Source: Gnetum montanum (Eukaryota > Streptophyta > Gnetopsida > Gnetales > Gnetaceae). From it: a stretch of DNA of 64,000 bases. The stretch is taken from contig MNCI01010805.1 of NCBI GenBank assembly GCA_015680685.1, positions 7,048 through 71,047 on the forward strand, written 5' to 3'. The stretch's first letter is position 1, and every line of letters starts with the position of its first letter. The position numbers and the translations under genes are program-made. Below the pieces are notes generated by a model that saw only the letters and a list, made by a program, of their open reading frames with translations, made no database searches and was not told the origin of the DNA. Shown here one piece after another: positions 44,466-56,606 of the stretch.

Positions 44466-46662
44466 ATGTCTTCTTCTAAAAAAAGAAACTCACCACCTAG
44501 GGATAATACAAAGAATAGTCGGCAATAAAAAACACATAACCTAAATCAGCCAAGTCCTCAACAATACCGGATAGTCTATACTCATCCTAATGAGTATATT
44601 CCTAATTTTACCTTTATCCTCCATCAAGACGAATAGCTGCGATGGAGAGATTTGCAAGGTAACATAGTGTTACCTCCAGATCGTGCAGTCCCCAACATGC
44701 TTCTCCGTGCTCTGGCATAGATTGGCATGACATAGCTTTACTCTAAATACGTTGCATCATATTTTGACTCAAGGGATTACCATCCCACAGCCACACAACG
44801 TATGAGGGACTCAAGGCAGGAGAGCCAACATACCCTATTGAAGGACAAAGGCCAGCATGTCCTTAGCAAAATAGGTGATGATGAACCCATTATAATGGAT
44901 TCTCTATCAAATGATGTTCCCCCTCCTAATGCTGGTGAGGAGGTTGGGTATCAGAACCTACGATCCATGATACACAACCCTGGTTCTGATCCCCGTGAAT
45001 ACCAATTGTTCACAGAGGGAACAACTCATGATAAGGATGGGCACTTGGATCGTCACCACGATCAGGGCCGTAGCAGTTGAAGAGAAGACAAGAAACATCG
45101 CCATGGAAATGGTTCCCCTTCTTCTTCTCCTTCATCTCATCATTTACCCTCTCCTTCCACCTCTGGGCATAGCCATCATGAACATAACGGTGAGGATAGA
45201 GGTAGGCAAAATAAGAGACCTCAACGAGAGAGTCGAGAGAGAGGACAAGGGCATGAACAAAGGGAAAGTAGGGAACAATGAAGACATCATAGGCTTCATG
45301 AAAGACATGATAATGACGAACCCCTACTTGAAACCTAAAGTATGCTTGATATAATGGAGGCAGTAAGAATCCCGACAAGGCATTTAAAAGATAGTCGGAT
45401 CAAGAGTTTAGACATGAACAACATCCCACGATTTGAGGGGGGATACAATGCTGATCCACAGCATCATTTACAGGTATTCCACAATGCCTGTGCCTTAAAA
45501 ACATGGAAAATAAGTGGTAAAAACTAAAGTTATTTCCTAGGACACTCACCAAGGAAGCAGAGAGTTGGTACCGGTCCTTAGAACTAGAGACCATTAGGAG
45601 GTGGAGTACGATGTTAGAAATCTTCAACGATAAATATCAAACGTACTCTAGAGTGTCTAATTTGCGTAAGCAGATCCAAGGATGGAAGCAAGGTACTCAT
45701 GAATCCTTGGATGCTGCCATGGGCCACTACTATGCATTGTTACATCATTGCCCAGGCCATGGTTACGCATAGCAGGATCAACTCCATCACATTGTAGATG
45801 GGCTAAGGTATGAGACTAGAAGAACCTTTGGGACTTATGCCCAAGGGAGACTATAAGAACTTAGAGCCCATGAAGTTCATCGCTTGTTGGAACAAGTAGC
45901 AAAAGAAGAAGGTGAACTATGAAAAAAAGAGAGTGTGGAAGAATACAACCGTGATCCCTCCCTTCAGAACAAGGGAGTGAAATTTTGTGATGAAGAGGAT
46001 GAGTCATCACTCAAAGAGTTGGTGAACAGAAAAACCTTGCCGATTCAAAAACTAACAACAGAAGTATCAACTAAGATGGATCAATTATGGGATTCCTTAG
46101 ACTCCAAACTTGAAATTGTCTTGAAAATTGTAGAGGAGTCTAAGGAGGAACGAAGTAGTGACAAAGGTAAGACAAAGCGGAGAAATTCAGGCCCTGCACA
46201 TAACAAGGGTAAGGGAAAAATTATTATCTCCGATGAAGTTATGGATTCAGACATAGATGATGACGATGGATGTGAGATCTACCATTATGATCATCCCAAG
46301 GGATGTTTTCCAATCATCTCACATCTACAGGAGTCTAGGGTGTATGCACTTAATCTGAGACTTAACCAACGAAAAACACCCCGAAGGTTACCTTATTCTC
46401 AAGGTAACCCAAGACAGTTCCACCAACCACTAACGTACTATCCAAGTGGAACTCTAGCACAACCCATCAGACAAAATCAGCAGTGGCAATACCTACAGTC
46501 ATGAGGGATGCCACCATCGAAAAAACAATACCCTTACCGGCAACATGATCCTTATGGATATTATGTGCAGCAGCCGATTTCTCGAAGTGACTCTATGAGT
46601 CACACAACTCCCCAACGTCACTACCAAGTTCAAGAGTACTTTAGGAGGACTCCTTCTCCTCC
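44466..46662 (+). pseudogene. gag of element D
   Basis: ATG 44466 (MSSSKKRNSPPRD). Pieces: 44466-44800 with stops, 44802-45080 (SRQESQHTLLKDK), an Arg/Glu-rich linker 44995-45354, capsid part 45590-45900 and an open frame 45935-46504 (YNRDPSLQNKGVKFCDEEDE). The knuckle reads CEIYHYDHPKGC, second Cys lost. 46508-46662 is the Tyr/Gln/Pro tail, running into the assembly gap. Closest relative in the window is B. Confidence 0.8.
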
Positions 46663-46898
46663 NNNNNNNNNNNNNNNNNNNNNNNNNNNNNNNNNNNNNN
46701 NNNNNNNNNNNNNNNNNNNNNNNNNNNNNNNNNNNNNNNNNNNNNNNNNNNNNNNNNNNNNNNNNNNNNNNNNNNNNNNNNNNNNNNNNNNNNNNNNNNN
46801 NNNNNNNNNNNNNNNNNNNNNNNNNNNNNNNNNNNNNNNNNNNNNNNNNNNNNNNNNNNNNNNNNNNNNNNNNNNNNNNNNNNNNNNNNNNNNNNNNN
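46663..46898. other. Assembly gap (236 N)
   Basis: Run of Ns across the gag-protease junction of D. Any reading frame across it is artificial. Confidence 1.
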
Positions 46899-47654
46899 AG
46901 CCCCTTAATCTATTTACAAATCGCTGGGAACAAACCACATAAGGCTCTTCTTGACTCAGGTTCTGGAGTCAATTTAATATCACGAGAGATGTATCAAGCC
47001 TAGAACCTGCCCCAACTTAAGAAGAGCAACGTCCAACTGGAGATGGCTGACCAGTCCATCATCATTCCCTTGGGATTGGTGGAGGACATTCTTACCACTG
47101 TGTGTGGTTGGTCCTACCCAGCTGACTTCCTGGTGATAGAAGTTAATAACAATAACGAGGGCTTCCCAATTATAATGGGAAGGTCATGGCTAAGTACAGT
47201 AGATGCGTACCTAGGGATCTGCAATCTTTCCTTGCAGATATCTAAGATAAACATTTATGGAAAGATCGAGAAGAAGAAAGTTTTGTGCATCACATACAGT
47301 GACTCAGAGGGTGATGACATGGAAGAATGTTCAACATCTCTTCCATGTAATTGGTGTGCCCAAGAAACACAAATTCAAAGGTGCCTGTATGTAGAAATCA
47401 CACCAGTAGTGGACACCCCGTGGTTGACAGCTACTAGAAAGAGCAAATCAATATGCACAGAACGAACTGAGGGAACTCATGCTAACAATGAAAGCATAGA
47501 CATATTGGAATATGAGCATCGCCAACTTCCACCCCTTAATCTAAGAACATCAATTGGGAGAAGTTGGGCACTTCTACGAAATTCAAACAGATGTTCATTA
47601 TTTCGGATCTCTCCCTTGCAATTCAGTCATGGGGGAGATGGCCACCTATGCTAA
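46899..47654 (+). pseudogene. Protease of D joined to the integrase tail
   Basis: Active site LLDSGSGVNLIS (about 46950-46985) is intact, and a TAG falls in the following helix. 47043-47654 is open (MADQSIIIPLGLVEDI, FPIIMGRSWLST), continues into the RT linker, and after PPLNLRTSI a frame change and KFKQ-equivalent passes directly into SHGGDGHLC and stop. In G that tail ends integrase (SHGGDHHPC). RT, RNase H and most of integrase are therefore deleted. Confidence 0.8.
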
Positions 47655-49671
47655 CCATTGGAGGCCCTTAGTTATTTTTAAGTTTTTGTTTTACATGTTT
47701 TTGTTTTACACGTTTTTTTCCATGTTTTTGTTTTACACGTTTTTGTTTTACACATTTTTGTCTTACACGTTTTTTTCTTACACATTTTGTTTTACAATTT
47801 CTTTAACTTTTCTTATTTTTGTTTTACAGATTTCTTTAACTTTTCTTATTTTTGTTTTTCAACATCGTTATACTTTTTCATTTTTTTTGTTTGTGTGTGT
47901 GTGTGTGTGTGATCCATCCTGTAAGTTTGTCACCCAATAAGTGTTCAGAATGATGGTGTGAACTGTTTTCATGTTGATTGCTAATATTTGGTTTTTACCT
48001 TTAAGTCATGATGTGGAAACTAAAGTATGCTTCTTTCGATATGGCAAGCAATGAGTTGACTTCATCCATCCATCCACAAATTCTATGGTCTCTCTTGGCT
48101 TGGAAATGTACAGTCCCTCATAATAAGAACTTTAACGAACCAGTGACTGGGCACTTCTCAAACTAATGAAGGACTCAAGGTTTGACAAGGGTATGACTTC
48201 AAGGGAACTTGATGCTTTTGTGTTGGCCATTCTCTTGGGTGCTTGGATGTTTTCTTCTTGAGTTTTCTTGCAGTTCCAATGTTACTCAATTATTGGAAGC
48301 TGAGATAATAAAAATAAGAAGTCTTTGCATAGTGTGGTTCTCATGCATAAAAACACAAAAAAAAAGAGAAAAAAAGAAAAGAAAAAGTGAGAATTCAAAG
48401 CACACCCCTTAGATAAAATAATCACTTGGGCTACAAGCACTGGTTATGGAACCAAAAGTGTTCTCTCTAACTAAGGCCTTCTCGCTTCCCATTCTCTCCC
48501 TTGTTTCGTCGGAATGGTGGTGACTCTTTGGAGAGGCATTCTTGTTATTCAAGAGAATGGATTGGCTGAATGAATTGATGCAAAGTCACTAGATGTGGTT
48601 AGTTTGAGGCCGGAGTTGGAATGAGATTTGCTAAGTCACATTAATCATGAAACACACAAGGGACTGTACACAACCTTGTTCTTGGGATTCCATTCCATTC
48701 TCTTCTCTTCACCCTTCTCTCCACTGTTCACCTCATTGCCGATTGTATTACTAGTGTATATTTTGGTAGATGCATCGTGTTCTTTTTGGTAAACTCTTAC
48801 GGTTAAGTCTTTAACTCTTGTTCCAAAGGACATTCCCAGAGCCTACAGACTCTTTGAATGTGGGTTTGTCAGGGCATTAAGGGCATGCACCTGCTTTGGG
48901 GAGGACCCACTGACATTCCTATTTGATGCACCAGTTAATTTCTTGTTCCTAACATTTTGCAATTAATTTTATTTTATTTTTTTCATTTCCATCTTGACAT
49001 CCATTTCATCGATGCCCTAGTTGTCTCTTTTTATCTATTTTCTTATTCCTTTTCTTTCTCCATTCTTACGCTACCAGAGGTTTGCGATTAGTCATGGGGG
49101 TACAGGGCCCAATTTTTTCGATTTTCTCCTAGCCCCGATTTTATCAATTTTCTCCTAACCCCTACACCTTCGGTAGTCATCATTAATATATCTCCAAATC
49201 TGTATTAGCCATACCACAACTTAGCCAATAGACCTTTCACCGAAGCAAGGTATTAATTACATGATGATTCATTTACCCTTGCTAATAAAAGACTGTGTTG
49301 TGTGTGTAGATGGTGATCATGCAACAATAGACCAGATCTGGAGGGAGCACTTGGAATGGAGTGGTGCTAAAGTAGCTGCAAGGAGCAAGATCAATGGCGC
49401 GCTTACGAATGGACAATGAAAGGCGCAATCTTGGCATTGGTAGTAGCAAGACTTCTTCTCTATTCTCTTTTCTCTCAACTGCTAAATGAGGCCTGATGTT
49501 CATGTAATAAGGTGTTCACCCTTGTTGTCATGAACACCAATTTTGTCAAGTCTTGTAATGATGATCCGTTCACATGTCATCCCATTAGTTTCCATTGAGT
49601 TAATAATCCCATACCTTCCCGATATTATTGTAATGAACTCGAGGACGAGTTTTCATTTAGTCATGGGGGTA
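47655..49671 (+). other. Non-coding 3' region of element D
   Basis: No gene. Repeated TTTTTGTTTTACAC (47680-47880), a (GT)n run (about 47892-47910), the inverted GGGGTGTGCTTTGAATT block near 48392-48412, unique sequence, then ACTCGAGGACGAGTTTTCATT and the polypurine tract ATGGGGGTA (49663-49671). Lacks the coiled-coil ORF found in G and I. Confidence 0.75.
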
Positions 49672-50521
49672 TGATGGGACGCGATATCACGGTTGTTGCA
49701 ATATCGCATCCCTCACGATATCACATCCCTCGTGATATTGCGTACACGATATCACATCTTCCCTTGTGATATCGCGTACGCGATATCGAGGTGCACCGTC
49801 ATATCTATAAATAAGAGGCGACTCTCCCTTGTTTCCTCATCCTAGGCTAGACAGTAGGAAAACTCTGGCAGATTGATCACTCCAGAGATAGAATATTTTC
49901 CATGTGCCCATAGTAGGAGTCTTAAAGTGAACGGATCTTTATTCGAGCAAACATTGTACCTGAACACAAGTTTGTGTACGGCAATAAAGATGAGCTTCTT
50001 AGATAAACCTTGCAGCGCATGGAATAGGATTTTATTACTATTATTTATTACCTATTATTTATCATCTATTATTTACTGCTTTCTCTCTCAACCCTTATCT
50101 CCTAGTTAAGTGCCTTAGTACGACCACTTCGAGCACGTGCATTACGCGTGGTGATCCCAGCAACGATTAGCATTTGGTAGCCACGGTTGCATCAGTTTAG
50201 GGTGTGTATGGTAAGTGGGAATGGATGCTGACGCTAGGTAATTTAGACTTAGTTCATTAGTTAGAGTTAGTAATTAGTTTCTCAATCCTTCACCTTGTTA
50301 GCATAGGAGACATAAAACATAAAAAGCTATAAAAATCATATACCTCAGACTTACTTAACCATACACCGTGACAACTACAAGTAAGTCTGGGAAGACAAGG
50401 AATGATTAACCCTAAGTGTTCGATGGGGTGTGTAGGCACTTAGTCTGTGGAGTTCGACCAGATCGTGTGTGCTACGCTCATATTCGTATGGTTGAGTGTA
50501 GGGGTATCCTGCCACTCATCA
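49672..50521 (+). repeat. 3' LTR of element D
   Basis: 850 bp, TGATGGGACG to CCACTCATCA. Five exact GATATC palindromes (49680-49790) precede CTATAAATAAG (about 49805). Hairpin ATCTTTATT 49935-49943 / AATAAAGAT 49983-49991. Nearly colinear with B's LTR in the other orientation. Confidence 0.93.
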
Positions 50522-50793
50522 CAAATTTTCTTGTGATCATCATGAATAATGATGATAGGAAATTTCCTATCATTATGGGGAAAGCATGGCTTAGCACAAT
50601 TGATGCTAAGTTAGAAATGAGAGAGTTGTCCTTAGAAATTTCCAAGGAAGATGAGCATGGAGCCATACACATGCAAATAATTCCATGCATTACTAATGAT
50701 AAAGAAGGGTACAGTTGTGGATCAAAACTTCAAAATGTCAACATGATCCTTACACCACCCCACAACAAATATGAAGAACAAGTGTGTGCATAA
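50522..50793 (+). pseudogene. Protease of element E, second half
   Basis: NFLVIIMNNDDRKFPIIMG and KAWLSTIDAKLE continue the domain broken at 43579. The open frame runs to HNKYEEQVCA and a stop at 50793. The N-terminal part of the longer frame (before about 50522) is LTR sequence of D and not part of this gene. Confidence 0.8.
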
Positions 50794-50802
50794 AAAGAGA
50801 GA

Positions 50803-51126
50803 ATGAACACTAAACCAAAATACACCCAAAAGTTAAGAGATGAGAGAATAAATTCATTTAAAATATGCATGGAAACACCCAATTTGCTTATTAACTCCTA
50901 CCCTAAGGAAATGATCCAAAGTAAGAACTTACAAAAGGATATCCTAAGTCGTGATCATACACCAACAAGAAGTAGTAAACATGGAGACTTGATACTTAAA
51001 TTTAAGAATAAACAAGAAGACATAGTTGGATCTTTTGATATAGAAATACCATCTAGTTCAATAGAATGTGTATCTCTAAAAGATCAAAACTGGATTATCA
51101 TAAATGTGACATGGGATAATAAATGA
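50803..51126 (+). pseudogene. RT linker/N-terminal remnant of element E
   Basis: An open frame of 107 codons. Its second half, GDLILKFKNKQED to QNWIIINV, follows B's GKLEILEKFKQEPLD to KPVIIN, the segment before the RT fingers. After the stop, 51130-51250 passes into a SHEFNHGGGTSS tail equivalent to the end of integrase. Fragment H has the same junction. No RT catalytic part. Confidence 0.65.
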
Positions 51127-51415
51127 AAATCTAAATCACTAAGGATAATAAATAAGAAACCTAGAGTGTATGATATTTGTAATCTAATAGGGTCCATTTT
51201 CTGAATACTTTCCCATGAGTTTAATCATGGAGGAGGTACTTCATCTTGAATTAAGAATTGATAAGTGTTTTTCAACTTTTTTTATTTTTATTTTTTTGGT
51301 TTATAATTTTTTGTTATACTTTTTATCTTTCTTACCAATTTTTCACATTCTTTAATATCTTTTTCATTCTTTTATACTTTTTCTATTTCTTAATCATTTA
51401 CTATTCTTTAATATC
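51127..51415 (+). other. 3' tail of element E
   Basis: The integrase-tail remnant (to about 51250) is followed by a T-rich tract (TTTTTATTTTTATTTTTTTGG) up to the LTR of F. No gene. Confidence 0.65.
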
Positions 51416-52342
51416 TAATGAGTAGCGAGGTACCCCTATGCTCAACCATACGAATCACAAGCATTCATGCATGATCTAGTCAAATTTCGTGGATGGGACT
51501 AGTTGTAGCAACTAGATTGCTATGTCTTGATCGTAGTTTGGTGTTTTCCCACTTGGACTAGTGGTAGCTTTGTCACGTATGGTTTAGTCTAGAGTGAGGC
51601 ATATGATTTTTATTATTTTATATTTTATTTTTCTATGATTAAAAATAGGTTGAAACTCAATTTATAATCAATTCAACTAATCTAATTGCTAATTAATAAT
51701 CAACTAACCAAACACAAGCATCTGATCCCACTTTCTATACACATCTTGAACTTGGATAATGTTGCTGGGTTACTAGACATTAAGCATTACTAGGATTACC
51801 AAGAGTCATACGCATGCTCGAAGCAATTGTACTTATGCGCTTAATTAATATGTATGGAAATGTAAATATTAACTAAGTACATGAAACGTAAATTGCATGG
51901 AAAGTAAATCTAATCTAAGTCAAAGTGCTATAATAAATAAGAATCAATCTCAATCTTATTGTTATTCATGGAATCTGTCCAAGTACATTGCCACTCAAAT
52001 AAGACTTTGTACAACTGACTTAGATCCACTTTGTGGGCACTCATTAATTGTTCTCTAAGATTATGGAAAAAAAATTGCTAGAGTTTGGCTACACTACTGA
52101 AAAAATCTATGCCCAAACCGTGTGCCTAAGTGCTATATTTATAAGCCAACATACATCCTTCGATATTAGATATCCAATAGCATAGCATGTGACTTGATAT
52201 CAGATATATGATATCACATACTCGATATCAAAGCTAAGATATCTAAGGTAAGATATTGGGGCTAAGATATCGAGGCTTTGATATCATAGCTAACCAAAAA
52301 TTAAATTTTTGTTAGATATCCCAGCCAACTGATGACTCATCA
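51416..52342 (-). repeat. 3' LTR of element F
   Basis: 927 bp; left edge TAATGAGTAGCGAGGTACCCC (decayed TGATGAG), right edge GACTCATCA. U3 (52140-52330) has seven or so GATATC or AGATATCT motifs, TATA region ATATTTATAAG near 52134-52144. The R hairpin is degraded (CAATCTTATTG...CAAATAAGACTTTG). Confidence 0.82.
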
Positions 52343-54440
52343 TATGCCCACAACTAAATAAAAACTTGTCCTCGAGTTTAAAAAAATGAGGAATACATTT
52401 CTTACAAAATATTCAAAATGTATGGGATTATTTACTAATATGCAAACTACTAACTGACTTTGAATGCCACGTTACAAAATTTTATTCGAGTGGATGCATA
52501 CAAAATCGCAGAGTGACAAAAACACTAGACAGACATTGAAGATTACAAAACTTTACAAAGGTTTTCAAAAATCCACTAAAGATGATTATTCTTGTTCTCA
52601 CTAGTGATGGCAGACTTTTAACCTTGATTGTTATGTCAATGCTTCTCTACTTATGCAGAACATTCTTGAAGGGTGGACTAAAATTTCTTCTCATCGCCCA
52701 TGGATCTAGCAAACATGCAAAGTTTGAGCTGCTATCTTGTATGTGCTACGATTTTTCCATGGGCATATCCTTTGTTATTTCCCCCTTGGCTTCATTTTCA
52801 TGCCTAGCAAAAGACCTTCCTTAGGTGTTTCTTTTAGGATCACCTATAGTCACCAAAGGATCAACATTAGTTTTGGTAACTTTTTCTTAACAATTAACCT
52901 TTTTCAGATCCCCTAGTTTTAGTTAAGCACAAGGTGATTATAGCATGCTATGCCCAAGACTATGAGGTAACTAAAATCATCAAGTTGTTCACATTATTTT
53001 GATCAATTACTATTAGTTACCATGATGTTCGAAAAATAGGATGTTAGAAAAATTCAAAGTGGACATTCCTAGCCCCCATGACTAATAAATGTAACTCTGG
53101 AAGCACACAAGTTTTTAAACAATTGAAACCAAAGGTCTAATTCAAAAGATGACCAAGAAATATTGAACTTGAAGGATATTTTAACAAAGAAGTAGAAAAA
53201 AGTAAAAACGTAATTGAAAGGAATGAGAAGTAGTTCCAAAATTATGCATAAATTCAGAGAAACTATCATTTATGTTGTGGAAGATGTGAAGGTTAGTTCA
53301 AAGCCATGATCAACAAAAGTTATGCAAGTGGGTCCTCCCTAAAGTAGGCTCTTGCCACAATGTCCATGGACACCCTAGAAATTAAATGTAGATAATGCCT
53401 TTGTTCCAAACAACACACAACTACCATGGTTGGGATGTTGCATTATACTACACAAAACTAAAAGGCTCATAATCACATGCAATAGTGAGGTGAATAATTG
53501 ACTGAGAAGGCATTGCAGAGATCAGGATGTAAGGTACTTGACCATGTCCACAATAGGTTCTTGTGATAAGTGTGATTAAAATGATCAACATACATATCTG
53601 TCCAAGTTTAGACTAAGTACATACCATGAACAATGACCTCGCATTGATGTGTTCCATCTTGCCAACCACCATGAGTCTACAACCACCTCAAAGAATAATC
53701 ATCACTCCAAAAAGAGAAGAGGGAAGGGCCTTAGTGAGAGAGATGCCTTCAGGCATGGGTAACAGGTCTTTCCAGCCCCATAACTAGTGCTTGTAGCCCA
53801 TTATTGTGTCTAAGGGGTGTGCTTTGAATTTCCATTATTGTTTATTATTTTTTTTCTTTTTATATTTTTTGTTTTGTGGTTTTTTTATGGGAATCACACC
53901 ATGCAAAGATAAAGCATCCTTTTTATTGGTTAACAGAGGAGCAATGATATGCTACAAGAGGAGTCATAAACCACATGAAGGAAGTCAAGAAGAGAATCTA
54001 ACAAGTCCCCTTGAGATCACATCCTTTGTCATTCCCATTTGGTCATTCCCTCTTTCTTTAAGGTACAATAATCATTGATGAATTTTAGTTTCATAAAAGA
54101 AATACCAAATTGCTTCCATGAAAAAGACCTTTTATTTAGAGAATTGGAGGGATGGATGAGGTGGTCTCATTGCTTTACATAATTACTTACCCAATCATCT
54201 TAATATCTTAGCACAAAAACCCAACACATATTGTTGACTTCCACATCATGACTTAGCAATATTATCAACAAAAATATAAAATATATTCATAAAACATAAA
54301 GAGAATGACTCAAGAAAGGAGAAAAAAATAAAGAAACGAAAAATATTAAGAAATGAAAAACATATGAAGGATCAAAAAATTCTATATTCTTTGCATCTTT
54401 GAAACAATTTTATATTCTTATTTTCAAGCCATTGGGTGTC
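52343..54440 (-). other. Non-coding spacer of element F
   Basis: No supported gene in 2.1 kb. Parts align with G 28090-28710 and H 38090-38300. ORFs here, such as 52582-52824, have no family resemblance and are probably chance. Confidence 0.65.
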
Positions 54441-54574
54441 TTCTGATTTAGTGGCTACTACGCAAATTGGCTTTTGCTCACACACTTGCTCCTAAACTTT
54501 ATGGTGGGTTACTATAGGGGTTGTGTTAATATTTCAAACTTCTGTCCCACAATTGCATCCTTTATCATTATTGG

Positions 54575-55097
54575 TGATGAATCATGATTCATCACATCAT
54601 GATATCACACCCACGATATCGCGTACGTGATATCGTGTATGCAATATCGTGACCTAGCAAGTGATATCAGGTACACGATATTGCGGTTCCCGTGTGAGCC
54701 TATAAATACACAATGGGGTGCACGGGAAAGAGTCAGTTTTCAATAGTCAATTTAGTGTTAGAGTAGAGTCTTTTTGTCAGTTTTTCTTTCCAACCCTTTC
54801 TCCCAGTGGGTGCCCGCAATGTGATTATTTTAATTGTATGGCACCTTTATTCAAGTATGATGTACTTGGACACACACATGATCGGAAATAAAGACCGAAA
54901 TTAATTCATCATTGTAGCATTTACTTAGTTTAATTATTTAATTTTTATTGTTATTTATTGCTTTCGTAGTTAATATCTCTTCACCCTAAACTCCTTAAAC
55001 ATGGAATGAGTACGACTTAATCACGAGCATTCAAGTGTGACTACTTGGTATCCCAGTAGCGTACCTAGGCCATGCACTTGGTAATCCTAGTGGTAGT
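54575..55097 (+). repeat. Athila-type solo LTR, left part
   Basis: Plus orientation: five or six GATATC/GATATT motifs (54600-54690), CCTATAAATACAC (about 54708), TTTATT...AATAAAGACC hairpin (about 54847-54893). It is interrupted at 55097 by Tat element C, with GTAGT (55093-55097) as the duplicated target. No primer site or polypurine tract adjoins it, hence solo LTR. It sits in the protease tail of F. Confidence 0.78.
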
Positions 55098-56593
55098 TGT
55101 ACTGTTCAAAATCATCGATCTCCGGCTGGAATGAAACAGAAACCAGGAGATCCCCGGACAAGCACAGAGGACCCTACCTTCGCTTGAGGGCAAGTTGGAA
55201 TTAACAAAGGCAGAGTACCTTGAGTGGTCCGCACACGGATCAGATAAGGATTTCCCCGAACGTACACCGATATACTGTATGTTGGGTTATACGTAAACGG
55301 CGTAACTAATGTAAAACGAAGCATAAACGTACAAGAATGTAAACAATAAACATACAATAATGAATGAAAAACTATAATAAATCTTAGCAAAAGAAATGTG
55401 GCGATATTATTGCAGAACGGAAAGTTACAATGCACCGGTCTAACGCAGTTGTGAATCTGACATAAGACGGACGAAAGGCTCCAATGGATGCAGGGGGATG
55501 ATTGTCCACTGGATTTAGGTGCAAGCACAGCGTAAAAGCTATACGCTCAGCGTGTAGGGTGGAAGTCCAGTGTGTAGGATTAATGTCTCTGGATGTTTTC
55601 TTTGTGTGGATCGCCCCAGATTTTTGCTCCGATCTTTAAATTTTTCTAACCCAGATCTGGTAAAAAATCAGGGTTTTTATATAGGTTTAGATGTTATACT
55701 CAAATCTAAGAGGGGATGATTGGTTGTGGGATGCTAGACTCTCGGGTCGGGTGACATGTGGCACATTGACCGAGTGCGAAAGAATGAAATTTTACAAGTG
55801 TACAGTGTGCTGCATACCAGCGTATACTGCTGTATGCCAGCGTGTACACGCTGGGCGTGTGATCTTGGCATACAGGCTTAACTAAAACAAAAAAAGTTAT
55901 TTTTACAAACTACTACTACAACAAGAAGTATCAAATTTGGATGTCACAAGAATGCTGCCTGCAGATGTTTAGCTCGGTTGGACTTGATCTGACATAGTTC
56001 TGGAGAGCTTTGATTGGTATACGTTGTGCTACACACTGGGTGTACACGCTATACACACTGGGCATGCAAGATGTACATGCTCAGGGTATGAACTCCAAAG
56101 TGCATGATTTCGAGGCCAAAATTTGATTCTCTGGAGCCCATGATGATGCCTAACAATTGCTCTGTCCTTGTGAGTTGATGCCTTGTACGAAATTTTACTC
56201 TGAATTGCCTTTTCCATGCAATCTTTGGAGTTACATGTCAGGCGTATATGCTGGGTGTGCACGCTTGGCGTATACACTGGGGATGCATGTTGGGTGTATA
56301 CGCTAGGGATGCATGCTGGGCGTACACGCTGTAAACTTGCATGTTGGGCATATACGCTAGATACTTATTGCATACTCAGTGAAAACCGAGTTTTTTTTAG
56401 TTCAAAATTTACCAGGTTTGATGCCAGATGTCACCGTAATCCTCTACGGGTCCCAGGTAACCATTTCTTATTGAGTTTGACTCTGCTTGAAGTTGTCTGT
56501 GGGGCTCTCAAGCTTCAGTCATACTGGGGAGCATCATGACTTAGCTCGATTCTTGTTGGAGAAGTACTAAGCTCAGAATTTTGTGGTGTTTCA
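55098..56593 (-). repeat. 3' LTR of element C
   Basis: 1496 bp, TGTACTGTTC to GTGTTTCA. Contains arrays of CGTATACGCTGGG-like units (55800-55870 and 56020-56370), the origin of several false ORFs. By eye, about a dozen differences from the partner in the first 150 bases, essentially all transitions. Confidence 0.93.
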
Positions 56594-56597
56594 TTGG

Positions 56598-56606
56598 CCC
56601 CTCTTT
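56598..56606 (-). other. Polypurine tract of element C
   Basis: Minus strand AAAGAGGGG, then CCAA, then the LTR start TGAAACACC. Likely plus-strand primer. Confidence 0.65.

Larger units (their letters stand above)
43580..50521 (+). mobile_element. Athila element D, internally deleted, inserted in E
   Basis: Plus strand: 5' LTR lacking its first 106 bp or so (43580-44323), primer site, gag from 44466, a 236-base gap (46663-46898), protease, then a deletion that joins the RT linker (PPLNLRTSI) to the integrase tail (SHGGDGHLC), 2-kb non-coding 3' region, polypurine tract and complete 3' LTR (49672-50521). The flank CAAAT (50522-50526) is probably one copy of the target duplication; the other was lost with the LTR start. 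Confidence 0.85.
39541..51415 (+). mobile_element. Athila element E, RT-less, split by element D
   Basis: Plus strand: 5' LTR to 40417, primer site, gag from 40561, a 352-bp triplication, protease start to 43579; after the D insertion the protease resumes at 50522, followed by an RT N-terminal remnant to 51126 and a tail to about 51415, where the LTR of F begins. The join across D is exact in reading (SYLA then NFLVI, as SYPADFLVI in D). RT core, RNase H and integrase are missing. Confidence 0.8.
51416..54574 (-). mobile_element. Athila element F, 3' part, minus strand
   Basis: 3' LTR 52342-51416, polypurine tract (GTGGGCATA, minus, 52351-52343), CTCGAGGACAAG box, 2 kb of non-coding spacer with the GGGGTGTGCTTTGAATT block (53813-53832) and A/T-rich tract, then near 54440-54574 a protease-tail remnant (NNDKGCNCG). 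It is cut at 54574 by the solo LTR; the rest of F lies beyond the window. RT and integrase are absent between the protease tail and the spacer. Inserted in the tail of E. Confidence 0.72.

Noticed and set aside
56029-56539. ORFs of the MYTPSVHTQ and GVYTGDACWVYTLG type in the C LTRs
   Set aside because: Repeat-derived from the GTATACGCTGGG array; present in both LTRs and in both strands.
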